Origin: Sclerurus mexicanus
Lineage: Eukaryota > Chordata > Aves > Passeriformes > Furnariidae
DNA length: 64,000 nucleotides
Direction: 5' to 3'
Assembly (NCBI GenBank): GCA_013396755.1
Contig: VWZF01003334.1
Coordinates: 79,755-143,754, forward strand
Part shown: positions 1 to 10,071 of the stretch, one piece after another
Position numbering within the stretch: position 1 is the stretch's first letter
Layout of the letters: each line of letters starts with the position of its first letter
Position numbers and translations under genes: made by a program
The notes under the pieces: generated by a model
What the model saw: only the letters and a program-made list of their open reading frames with translations
The model's database searches: none
Told to the model about the DNA's origin: nothing

Positions 1-270
1 GACCTGTGGACCTGTGGAGAGAGGAGCACACATTGGAGCAGGTTTGCTGGCAGAACCCGTGACACTGTGGGGGACCCACACTTGGAGTAGACTGTTCCTG
101 AGGGACTGCACCTCGTGGGAGGGACCCATGCTGGAGCAGCTTGTGTAGAACTGCAACCCATGGGAAAGACTCACACTGGAGAAGTTTGTGGAGGACCATC
201 TCCCTGTGCTTGAGCAGGGGAAGAGCACAAGGAGTCCTTCCCCTGGGAAAGGAGTGGCAAATACAACATG
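1..270 (+). repeat. Degenerate tandem repeat within LTR U3
   Basis: At least four diverged copies of a unit of about 35-45 bp are visible. Anchor words are 'cacattggagcag' (about 28), 'acccacacttggagtag' (about 75), 'acccatgctggagcag' (about 125) and 'actcacactggagaag' (about 168). Spacers contain variants of 'gaactgcaacccatggga'. Unit length and sequence vary, so the array is old. It is part of the LTR listed over the same interval. Confidence 0.6.
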
Positions 271-507
271 TGATGAACTGACCACCAACCACTTTCTCCA
301 CCCCTCTCCACCACTGTGGGAGAGGAGGTAGAGGAAATTGGTAGTAAATCAAACTGGTTTTTTTCTACAAGTCAAGTCTGTGTTGTTAATTTGTGGGTGA
401 TCTCTCCCTGCCCATGAGCCCTTCATTGTGTTTTCTCTCCTCTGCCCAGCTGAGGAGGAACTTTGGTGGACACCTGGCATCCAGACAGGGCCAATCCTCT
501 GCAACCA
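1..507 (+). mobile_element. Degenerate avian endogenous retrovirus LTR (partial, cut by window start)
   Basis: The first 270 bases are a run of imperfect units of roughly 35-45 bp, each built around a 'gggacccacactggagcag'-like core. This is the U3 part of an LTR family I recognise from bird genomes. A short purine-rich stretch follows (about 310-345), then R/U5-like sequence around 370-480 that includes 'gggtgatctctccctg' and 'cagctgaggagg'. The end near 490-507 resembles the family's usual terminus. The segment that normally carries the AATAAA signal is shortened or eroded. No gag, pol or env coding sequence is visible here. A related copy lies on the opposite strand at 53354-53700. The family name and the class (ERVK- or ERVL-like) are uncertain. 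Confidence 0.6.
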
Positions 508-1257
508 TGTTCTCTGTGTTTGCAACATTCCTAGTGGGATGCTAAGAGCCATGTCACAGTGTGGGAAGGGACATTGGTACCCCATTGTATTTAATAAAGA
601 TTTATAGCAAGACTTACCCATTTTTCCCTTGGCATACATTATGACTTCCTGACATTCTGGAATGATCCTTCTCTGGGACTCTCCCTAACCACTTTTGCAG
701 TGTACAAGGGCTGTGCTGTTCCCCTTGAAGTACTATTGGGCAGCCCAGTAATGAGCTGTGGATAGGGCCCCTTAGCAAGTCTGTCTTCTAGACCAATTGC
801 AAAAGTCCTTCATTTCTGACACACACCATCCATTCTGCCCTCCCTGGCTTTGTCAGCCCTTCCATCTGAACCAGAAAAGTCCTCTCCCTGGCTTTTCTTT
901 GGCGGTCACTAGAGAGTTAGAGACACAAGAGCAGAACTGAGTCACATCCGAGTATTCCTTACTAAAAAGTTTCAAACTCCATATGCTTCTGGAAGGTTTT
1001 GTCTTGTTGACAAGCACAGAGAGATATAAGTGCCCCTTGGAGCAACATAACCCCTCACTCTTCTTGCAAGTGGTTGCAGGACAATGAAGTAATTAGGGAC
1101 TTGACTATAGTATTGTGAGAACCATCCTCCAAACCCTAAAAGGATGTGCCTGAAGGAGGTAAAAAGTTCTGCCAGACAAGCTTTAGGTATAGGTGAGTTT
1201 GTAAAACCTCATGAATAGTCCTGAGATATTTTTGGCTTTTTGGCTATGGAAAAGAAC

Positions 1258-1320
1258 GTTCTGTATGTTAGATGGTAGGTGTCTGTGTGTCTAAAATGTT
1301 CTGCATGTTAGGTGGTAGAG
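1258..1320 (+). repeat. Short diverged tandem duplication (about 40 bp period)
   Basis: A block beginning 'gttctgtatgttagatggta' at 1258 recurs as 'gttctgcatgttaggtggta' at 1298. The offset is 40 bp and there are two mismatches over 20 bases. Only two copies are seen. It looks like a local replication-slippage duplication. Confidence 0.7.
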
Positions 1321-2112
1321 GATCCTCACAGACATCTGTGACTTCCTGTTAAATACCATACAGAGACACCACACTTCCTTTCTGTGTTTTTACTGGAGAA
1401 ACAGCTGAAAACCTGTTTAAATCCTACAGATTTTTACAGGGATATTTTCTGATAACTCTGACAGCATTCCACCTCCCATAGAATGTGTGGAATTCTTCTC
1501 ACCGGGGTTTAAAAGCAAGGTGCCCAGCTGAAACACCTTGCCTTTGTGTCAGCAAAAAGACACAAACATCCAACGGCCCTCTTAGCCCAGACATGTATTC
1601 TAAGCACCTGTTGGGAGTTACCATTTCTCTTCAATAAGCATGGAAAGACTTGAGATAATTACTCTAGAAAAGATCATCATCATAAAAATGTCAAATTAGG
1701 ACATATAAATGATGTCCTTAATGTGTGGTGTTGTTTGTGTATTGTATATTACAATATAGCTCATCTCCCAGTGGAAGAGGTTGTGGCATTTTTTACACAA
1801 CCAGCATTTTTTCCAAGGTGGATTTTATCTTGCCAGGAGAGCATTGTCAAGATCTGTTCTGCTTTCTTCCAGAGACCTCTGACCAGAGGATAGAAGGACC
1901 AGCTGCACTGAGCACAGCACAACAGTCACCAAAGTTAATTACTCAGTCAATAGTGCCTGAGAGGGACTCCCTCTCCTCTGATGTAACAAAGGTGCCTCCA
2001 ACAGGAGAAGAAAACTAATAGGTGGAAATAACAACTTTACTACTGCCTCTCTGGAAGGCCTTTGCCTGTGCCCCTGATTTCAGGCGACGTGTCTTTCTGA
2101 ACGTGCAGGTTT

Positions 2113-2125
2113 GGTCACCCTGACC
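2113..2125. promoter_or_regulatory. Palindromic estrogen-response-element-like core
   Basis: The 13 bases ggtcaccctgacc are two perfect inverted GGTCA half-sites separated by three bases, which is the core arrangement bound by estrogen-receptor dimers. The outer bases do not complete the full 15-bp palindrome (T instead of A on the left, A instead of T on the right). Function depends on chromatin and context that cannot be seen here. A chance occurrence in 64 kb is possible but not common. Confidence 0.35.
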
Positions 2126-3594
2126 ATGCTCTGCACAGCCGTGATGGTTTGAGGACTGGTGCAGAGTGCGAGAGTGCCCCATGGACAACCTGGGGGCTTT
2201 TTGTCCAAAAAGCCAATTTCATAAGGTATGAGTCAGTTCAACCTGTCTGCTCTCTAAGTAATCAGCTCAGCTGCCAGACTGGTAAAGGATTAAAAAGAGC
2301 TGGAAAAAAACATTCTCAGTGAATGGCTAGCAAAGTTTGAAAAAGTCCAAATACTTACAAGATTGGTAGTCTTCTTTTATTCTCAGCCATATCAGTGGTA
2401 TTAAGGGCTACAGGATCTGGCCCTCTGTAGGTAACAGCGTTTTTAGTTCCCAGGGGTTCTTGGGGGGAGATTAAAGAGGTTGATCTTCCTCTTCCTATGT
2501 AAAGCCATGATTCATCCATCATGTCAATAGCATCATATTAATAAACACACTGCCACCTCTGGTGTTTTCCACTAAAATTGGCAAGTGTACTTAGTAAGAG
2601 GTGAACTTAAAATTTCAGGAATTTGCAATCGGGCTTACAAGTTGTGAAAGAAGAGTGATGACTGCTATCAGTGTAAAGAGTTATGAGCTGCCTGGTTCTC
2701 CTGTTTTATGGAACAGCTCAGCCATAGAGCATACCTACTTCACTGCCACTGTGGCCTGGTCCTGGCCATGGCCTTAATTTTTCTGAGGATGTTATTCATA
2801 AATGTTCTCTTAATCAAGCTCAGACCTAGAATTTTACTGTAGAGGCCAAACTAATTGCCAGGATACATGAGAAGCCAAACCCTAGAAGGTAAAGCTAAAA
2901 TTTGTGTGTCCTGGCTCAGAGAATCACTATGTTTCAAACCTGAAGTAAAAAGTGGGTTTTTACATTTCTTAAATAGTTGATTTTTCCACTTCAACAATTA
3001 GAACTCTGTGCTTCTCAAAGATTTCACACTGTGAATAAGTACATATCCTTCTTTTTTAAATTTGGCCACTACAAAAATCTCCCTTTTTAAAGGATTTTTT
3101 TTTTTTTAAGAGAAAGAAGTAAAGATTTATTCCAAAATTATCCCTGGCCAGTGTGCATGGTTACCACACTAAAACAGACAGCAGTTTTCTGGGTGAAATG
3201 GCATTGCCCCAGGTGCCAAGACCCACATGGAAGGTATGCCAAGGACTGTGAAGATTTTTATGTCTCTCCTGGCATCATAAACACAAATGTTATATCTTTC
3301 AACTAGGCAACGGGCATGTTTTCCATTGATTACACTCTTTAATTGAGAAAGGGAGAGATGAATGATCTTCTGTATTCTTGTCACATGTAAAAGCTTCTAC
3401 AGGATTAGCAATCTCTTGGTTCTTGATCAAAACACAGGCTTCAACACAAAATGCTGTAAGATTTCATAATATCTTAATATTATGTTAACAATACCATAAA
3501 ATTCTTATACTGGAATAATCTCACCCATCCCTAAGGAACTGAAATGCTATTCAGTAAACAGCATAACAACAATACGCTTGTGGGGTTTTTTTAA

Positions 3595-3690
3595 GTTCAA
3601 GCTCTGCTATCTCTCTGTTCTGTGACAGTGGGAAACATTTCACTTTGTTATCCTCAATCACATATGTAAGGAGAGGTGAGATGAGGAGAC
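3595..3690 (+). repeat. Possible MIR-type SINE relic
   Basis: The order 'gctctgctatctctctgttctgtgacagtgggaaacatttcac' then 'atcctcaatcacatatgtaag' follows the central MIR core, in which a 'tctgccacttactagctgtgtgacc' block precedes 'cctcatctgtaaaatggg'. Many positions are substituted and there are no target-site duplications. The match comes from recall of the MIR consensus, so it is tentative. Confidence 0.3.
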
Positions 3691-5542
3691 ATGAAGTGCA
3701 GTGTCTGGACAGGGAAACTGATGAACCCTAAAACCTACACATTTTTTCTCTTTGTATCATCCCTTGGTTTTGTAGAAGAAGGCCACAGCTCCCAGAAGAC
3801 CATGCACCAGATCCCTGAGTGCATCTCCCTATCCTGAAAATTTTTGCTTCCTGGGCCCACAGCCAGTTCTGATATGGCACACCCAAATTATCCACTGGTT
3901 CAGATGGTTGTGAAAGAGCAGCTTTGGAGAAAAAGCTGTCAGGCCATCTGGGGCCCTGACCTTCCTTTGCTCAGAGGCCACTTTTACTCTCCCTTTGCCA
4001 CTCACCTGAGTTATGTTGCTGGTACATCTGTGCCCAATTTAACACCTTTCTAATTTTGGCTCTTCCCCCAGCCCACTGATTCGTCTTTCTGACCTCGTCA
4101 TTATGGACTTTTTGGCTGGCTGTGGCTACTGCCACTGGGTTTCAGTAGGGTGGGGCAGCTCCCTTGTTGGGGAGGTCTGTGCCCCTGCCTACCTTGATGT
4201 GAGTCCTGGCTCCATAAAGAGCAGCCTGTCTTTGCTGCTCCATGACGCCTTACATCACTTCATCCTTTGATCATCATGGTTATAAAACACTGCTATGAGA
4301 GTGTATGGGATTCTGTGACCTTTAATAAATAAATATTACTGATGCAATAGGAATCCTAACCTGTCATCAAGAAAGATACACTGCAAACTGCTAGTCAGAT
4401 GCATTAGGTAGATATTTTCATCCTAAAGGAATTACTCCTACCCACCCCATTCCTCCACAAGGTAAGCATGAAATATTTCACTTGTCCTCTGGAGCCCTGA
4501 AGAAGACTCTTTTGTGCTGGGCAGATAGCTCAGGACTCTAAAGGCTGGGTTGGATAAAAGAAAGCTTAAAGAGCTTAGTCAGAAAGAAAAAGATTTAAAA
4601 AAACCCCACCAAAACCCAACAGCAACCAACACAAAACATTACTTCCATTTCCTTTAATATCAAGGCCAAAAAGGAATATTGCCATAGACTTGACTAAGAA
4701 CTGTTGAATGTAGAAGCATGTTCTCATCAGCAGTTCTTAATTCATCCTCGCCTGCATTCCAGAGGAGTCATTCAGCATTTTGACACTAGCTGTAGGATTG
4801 CACATGGCTGAGTGTCAGGAGCCATTGGAGGAAGGCACGAGCTAGACTTCCCATGTGACAGGAGCAGGCTGTGTCTGAGTTACGTCCAAAGCACTGCTAC
4901 TGAACGTTGTGTTCTTCTACAAAACAGTCCACTCAAGACACCACTGCTCTTCCTTGCCCTCTTTATCTTTAGAAGTTGTGTCCAAACCTAAAATATTAGT
5001 TTCACAGTGATTTGAGATAGATGAATATTAAAATTGCAGATACCCTTCCCACAAAGGGTCTAGACATAACCAAATGCTTGTTTTAGTGTCTTAAACCATT
5101 GCCACATCAGACTTGCTCTCAGCAACAAAGCCAGGCTTTTCCCTTTCTGCCCTCATGCTGCAGAGGGAAAACCTGAGGATTGAATATAATCCATCAGGGT
5201 AAAAAGAGTTGGCTAAAAAGGATAAATTGAGGAAGTTCACAAGTAACAGGGCAGTCAGGAAATGGAAATGAGCACCTGGAAGGAAGGTCAAGGAATGGCT
5301 TAAATTGATTTTGTCAGTGAGAGAAATGCCCATAGAATTGTAACAGGACAGTTGACACAGACTTCCTCAAGGTTTGCAACTTCAGGCACGGTTGCAAAAA
5401 TAAAAGCTACAGGTCCTTTTTTTCTTCAAGGGGTCAGAAATATTACTTATTTGCCACAGAAGTAAAAGTATATATTTGAGCTCACTGTGCAAATTGCAAT
5501 AAACCATTCAAAGAATCATTTTCCCTCTTTCCATTTTTCAGG
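3691..5542. other. Unique non-coding sequence
   Basis: No repeat or gene is recognised. The sub-region at about 4040-4340 is less AT-rich and ends in an ATAAATAAAT-containing stretch near 4325, which could be an eroded LTR or a gene 3' end. Nothing diagnostic supports either reading. Open frames are at most 80 codons. Confidence 0.45.
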
Positions 5543-5600
5543 ATAGAATATCATAGAATATCCTGAATTGGAGTGGCCTCACAAAGGTCATCAAAAGATG
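5543..5600 (-). mobile_element. CR1 LINE 3' tail, short fragment
   Basis: 'atcatagaatatcctgaatt' followed by 'ggagtggcctcacaaaggtcatc' is the reverse complement of a CR1 3' end, which on its sense strand reads gatccttgtgggtcccttccaactcaggatattctatgat. Only about 55 bp remain, so this is an extreme 5' truncation, which is normal for CR1. The element is non-coding and inactive. Confidence 0.75.
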
Positions 5601-7544
5601 CCTGAGAACAGCTTACAAAATTCTCATCTCTGCTTTAATTCAAAACATTTGTGAATATCTTCAGCAGACTGGTATTGCTGTGGAGTATTGTATGCAATAT
5701 ACATAATTTCCACCTACATTTTCAGCATTAGACACTACAAACTGCATGGTTGAATGGAAAATCGAAAAGTCCCATTGCTTTTGGCTATGCAGTTACAGAT
5801 TCTGGCGGACAGCTCAAAATTCAAACCACAGCAAAATGAATGTGTTTTCCATGAGAATTCTGCTAGGAAAGCTCAAACATTCAAGAAAAGTGTACAGTGA
5901 GGGGACTGAAATACACTTCTGAAGTTAAATGAATAGCTTCATATTTGTTTTATTCATTCATGTCTATAAACATACATAATATTATAATAATGGATAAATA
6001 TGAAAAACATTCCCTTGTGATTCTGGACAAGCACTCAGAACTGTCAGTTCTTATCCAGTTGTCTGGATCATTTGGGGATGGAAAAGCTGGGTGGGGAATT
6101 GCATGAGATCAGGGAAGAAGAAAGCAAATCTCATGAGAATGGAGCTACGAGGATTGCCGCTTATGGTATTTTGGCAGTTTCTCAGCCCAGAAGCACACAG
6201 CAAATGAAAAACAGCAACAACAAGCTCCATATACTCTTGGGAATTAACTGGACTGCCAAGAACAGGGCAGTTTCTGGGACCCTACGCACAGATAGAGAGG
6301 GCTTGTGGCATGCCACCCTCCACTCAACTGTTCATGTAATTGTACAGGGATGGTGTTTACTGCTGATTCACACTGGCAGACAGACCTTATTTATTCAAAG
6401 CATTATACAAGAGGGTTTGGAGTGTGCTGTGGAACAGAGGAAACTTGCAGCTGCAACACAGGAATCCCCCAGAGAAAGCTCCAAGAACAGTTAAGCTTGA
6501 GAAGAATAGCTGGAATTGGTCCTTACCGTGGCTATTGAGAAAACAGCAGCCAGCGAGGGGGTTTGCCAAAACCTGCAGCATATGGAGAAAAGGATGGGAG
6601 CTTTAGTTGCTCACAAACACTTTCCTGATCCATATAACTCAAGTCTAACAAGCAGATTAGCCATTTGCAAAAGCAGAGCCTGCTTGTTCCTTGCCTACTC
6701 TAACCTTTCACATCATGCCAGTACTGCTTTAATTAACTTCTATTGCTCTCCCTCTGACACAGTCTTTGCTCATGTTGGAAAGGGCACTTTAAGCACAAAC
6801 ATTCTCATGTGTTTTTTGTTTTACACTTGTCCTGCATTGAGTGGAAATTATTATAAGGACTGTGGGACAAGGAGACTCGGAGTATGAGGGTGTCTCCTAT
6901 CGATCCAGTACCCTTCTAGCTTGGTCTTCAGAATCTGCTGTGGATCTCTTGATAAGTACCCTTTGCAGAAGGAGCTGGCATAAAAGGAATTTGTCCTTAT
7001 ACTGTATCTTGTTCTAGAGTGGTACAGGTTGGCACAGCCCCAAGATGTCTGATGGAGATACCAGGTGTGCAGGAACCCAGTGGGTTTTCAAGGAGTACAT
7101 TAAAAACCCCCTCCCACTAAGAAGGTGAGATAATGTGTTGACATAGTCTGAGAATGTAGAAGATCTAAAAGACCAAGCTGATGTGTTACAATGCATGTTA
7201 TGATGAATAATAGAAGTCTCTATGTAGAGCAGAGCTAATAAACACATTGTCCCCCAAAAATGGACAGCCACCAGCTAGCTGTGTGCACATCTGCATCTGC
7301 CACCAAACATTTTCAGCAGAGTCAGAGCTCTTGGTCTCAGGGATCAGCAGGACTAGGTCTCCTCTGAGGGTCAGAACAAGCCCAGAACCAGGGACAATCC
7401 CAGCTCGGACAGTGATGGTGTCCTCACCCACCAGGACACAGTTCCAGAGGTCTGAACCACCTCGTCAGAGCAAGGTGCTGGTAACGAGGTCCTTCAAGAG
7501 CCCACGGCAAGGCAAGACAAGGTGATGAGTCCTGCACCTGGGAC
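5601..7544. other. Unique sequence with one uncertain LTR-like block
   Basis: A 140-codon open frame runs from 6072 to 6494 on the plus strand but has no recognisable domain, signal peptide or biased composition, and other open frames overlap it on both strands. The part from about 6900 to 7520 becomes more GC-rich and contains 'gctaataaacacattg' near 7230, a polyadenylation-like context that might mark a decayed LTR. I cannot assign it to a family. Immediately downstream is a CR1 fragment and the N at 7598. Confidence 0.35.
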
Positions 7545-7597
7545 CGCTCTGGGGAGACCCCACCTCCAGCCCTGGGGTCCCAGCACAGCAAGGACAG
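7545..7597 (+). mobile_element. CR1 internal fragment truncated at the N
   Basis: The sequence 'tctggggagacc' then 'cagccctggggtcccagcac' through 'agcaaggacag' matches the better-preserved CR1 copy at about 59648-59709 base for base over the last 30 or so positions, with a short deletion in the middle. The match ends exactly at the single N at 7598. In the other copy CR1 continues for another 460 bp. GC-rich sequence upstream (7400-7545) may be more of the same element but is not clearly alignable by eye. Confidence 0.7.
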
Positions 7598-7598
7598 N
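7598..7598. other. Single undetermined base (N), probable assembly joint
   Basis: This is the only N in the window. CR1 homology stops on its left and unrelated AT-rich sequence starts on its right. That pattern fits a collapsed gap or contig joint better than a simple ambiguous base call. Confidence 0.6.
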
Positions 7599-9427
7599 TT
7601 ATAATGCAAACCCAGTCCAAATTGGCAAGATAAAGCCAGAAGCAGGAGTGGAGAGGTAGCTTCCTACAGCATTCATCTAGAGACCTTCAACCAAGTCCCA
7701 TGACTAAACAAACAAAACCAGGACTGCACTCATGGTGGGACCAGGAGTTTAAGTGGAGCTGCTGTGACAATGTGCAGCAGGAAGGTCGGTGAACCCTTTC
7801 AGTGTCCTCAGGGCATGGATGCTTGTGTTACAACAGTAGACAAATATTTCTGTGAAACTGTGATACGAACATAAAGCAAGCCAGCAAAAATATACTTCTA
7901 AAAATTTGTCCCTCTATTCAAAGAGGACGAGATGTTCTGCTCCTAAGTTTGATGACAGATTGATAGTTTAGAACAACTTTAAAAAATGGTTAATTTGAAA
8001 ATTGTATACGCAGCTAAAACCACATCAGTTTTGGGCTGTGCACCACACTCCCCAGTCAATCAGCATAGAAATGTCATGGAGCAGCAGACAGGGGCTGTCT
8101 GCGTTCAGTCTGACCTTCTAGTGATCGGTACTTTTTGTTCTATAAAACTAAAATCAAGTGCAGCTTAATAGAATAGTCATTTGATGACACTTTACAACCA
8201 TTTCTACAATTTGGATCTAAAAAGAAGTTTTTCTCATGCCTGTGAACAGGCATTTCTGTTTCTTGAGATGACAGAACAATGGGCTGCACCCATTATCACT
8301 CTTTTTAGATGCACAGTAAGTTAATTTGTTATTAAATAAAACTTCAATGCTCTCTCACAATATAACTATAAACTCTAAGAGTCACTGGGATTTGAATGAG
8401 AGAGATTCTCCTCCACATTGTCCTTCAAAGACAAAATTATCATGACATATTTCAAGCAAATGTGGATTGTCACATATGCTACTGCTGGCAGGTGATTGCA
8501 GCATTTGCAAACAAAGACATCAAAATCAAAGGAGCAAGGAGATGGAGAGGCATAATCTCTTAGCCATTATTGCGATATAGTATTGATATAGAATTATTGA
8601 AGGCATAGCTCAGAAGAGCAAAATTAAAGGATGCATATTGCCTTCAAGACTGCTTTGTATAAGAAACAAATCTGAAGAAAATTAAGAACAGCAGGTTTTG
8701 CTTCAATTTATAGCTCCTGGAAACAATCCTATGAACCAGGAGAGATCTAAGGACATTAAGAGAAATCTATGCAGCTGAAGCCTGACCATCATGCGAAATA
8801 GCCCTGAAGCATTTATTTTATATTGGGTGGAAGGAACAATGCTGCACCTTGCTGAAATGGATCTTAGTTTGTAAGGAGGCATTTGCATCTTGTAGAACAT
8901 CATAATTCAACCAGATTGAACAGCAACACAAGACGTGAATCATTTCACTGTCACTCTTGACTGAACTCATGGCTAAAAAGCAAAAGACAAAGTGCTGTTC
9001 TTGGAAAGAATCAGGACCTGAAAACCTCCTCTCAGAGACACCTGAACAGAACTAGCAGAGATTTTGTCAAAGTAGTACTTATTTTTTTAATATTTTTTTT
9101 TTATTTGTTAACGAATCTGAACATCAGAATCATATCAGCTTTGGTGAAAAATTTCACAGATTCTAGAACAGGAATTCTGAAAAAAACAAGCAAAACCAGA
9201 TCCTATTTAGGAGGTGCAAGCCCAGATTCATATTCTGTTTCCATGTAAGGACATAATGCCACATTGCAATGTCAAATTAGATCCACCAAATTACAGGGCA
9301 GCAGGAAATCAATTGAGTCTGCTCTAGCTTCTGTGAAATAATTTTATCCAACTGACTACAAAGTCCTTCTCACAACTGTAGTAATTTCTATGCTTAGTTA
9401 GCTATCAGATACTCAGGTCTCTCTTGC

Positions 9428-9448
9428 AAAAAAAAAAAAAGAAAAAAA
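9428..9448. repeat. Poly-A low-complexity tract
   Basis: A13, then G, then A7. No upstream gene-like sequence suggests that this is a retroposed mRNA tail. Confidence 0.9.
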
Positions 9449-9892
9449 GAAATTCAAAAACATTTCAGTTTCTTCTGACACAGAGCTAAATCAACAGCCC
9501 GGGCTTGGGACTAACCTGGAGGCAGCACAGCACACCCTTTCTCTGGGTGATGTTGGGGAGCAGCTCCCAGGCCCCTTTCCTGGGAGGCAGAAATCAGGAC
9601 TGATCCCTTTCCTGTTGGAGACACTTTAAAACTGAAGCTCTAAGTGCCTGGACACTCTCTGAACTACTGCTCCAGGTTAGGCATCTTCTTTTCCAAGTTA
9701 ATTTTTGGACACCCAGTGTGTGAAAAACTGTCATCCCTTTCCCTGAATGGACAAAAACAACTAGACATTTTAATTTCCAAAGGGGTTCTACCTTGCAGGC
9801 ATCATATAACTCTGAGGTGATTTGGCATATTTCTTCTGCTATCAGAATATTGATATGGTGTGTGTGGGGAAAATGTCATTGCTGTCTTGTTT

Positions 9893-9927
9893 GTTAATTT
9901 AATGAATTAATGAATTAATATATTAAC
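9893..9927. promoter_or_regulatory. AT-rich block bounded by inverted HNF1-type half-sites
   Basis: The 35 bases start with GTTAAT and end with ATTAAC, which are the two halves of the HNF1 consensus. Between them an 8-bp unit (aatgaatt) is repeated in tandem, and the perfect 12-base palindrome TTAATATATTAA closes the block. The normal HNF1 site has only one base between its halves, so this spacing is not a canonical site. It may simply be low-complexity AT sequence. Confidence 0.25.
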
Positions 9928-10057
9928 TGTTTAGCAATTTTTCTAATGAGTTGTCACAGCTGGTGCAATTTTAAACAAAGTCTGTTTGAATAAACATTTT
10001 TATTGTTTTGGAGACAGAGTAAATCAGGTTGTAGAAACTGCTCTGTCCAGGATATTA

Positions 10058-10071
10058 AGGAGATATCTCCT
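10058..10071. other. Perfect 14-bp palindrome
   Basis: The bases aggagatatctcct read the same on both strands. No flanking extension was found and no known binding site is assigned. Confidence 0.6.

Larger units (their letters stand above)
508..3594. other. Unique non-coding sequence, no recognised gene
   Basis: I recognise no repeat family or exon in this stretch. It holds a polyadenylation-like AATAAA at about 594, a diverged tandem duplication of about 40 bp at 1258-1320, a perfect estrogen-response-element core at 2113-2125, and a T13 run at 3095-3107. Open frames are at most 97 codons and resemble no protein I know. Confidence 0.5.

Noticed and set aside
490..507. tggcatccagacaggg as a lysine-tRNA primer binding site following the left LTR
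   Set aside because: The same segment appears to be part of the LTR terminus in the inverted copy at 53354, and no retroviral internal sequence follows.
6072..6494. 140-codon plus-strand open frame outside repeats
   Set aside because: No recognisable domain or splice context, and overlapping frames on both strands are also open. The length is within chance for 64 kb in six frames.
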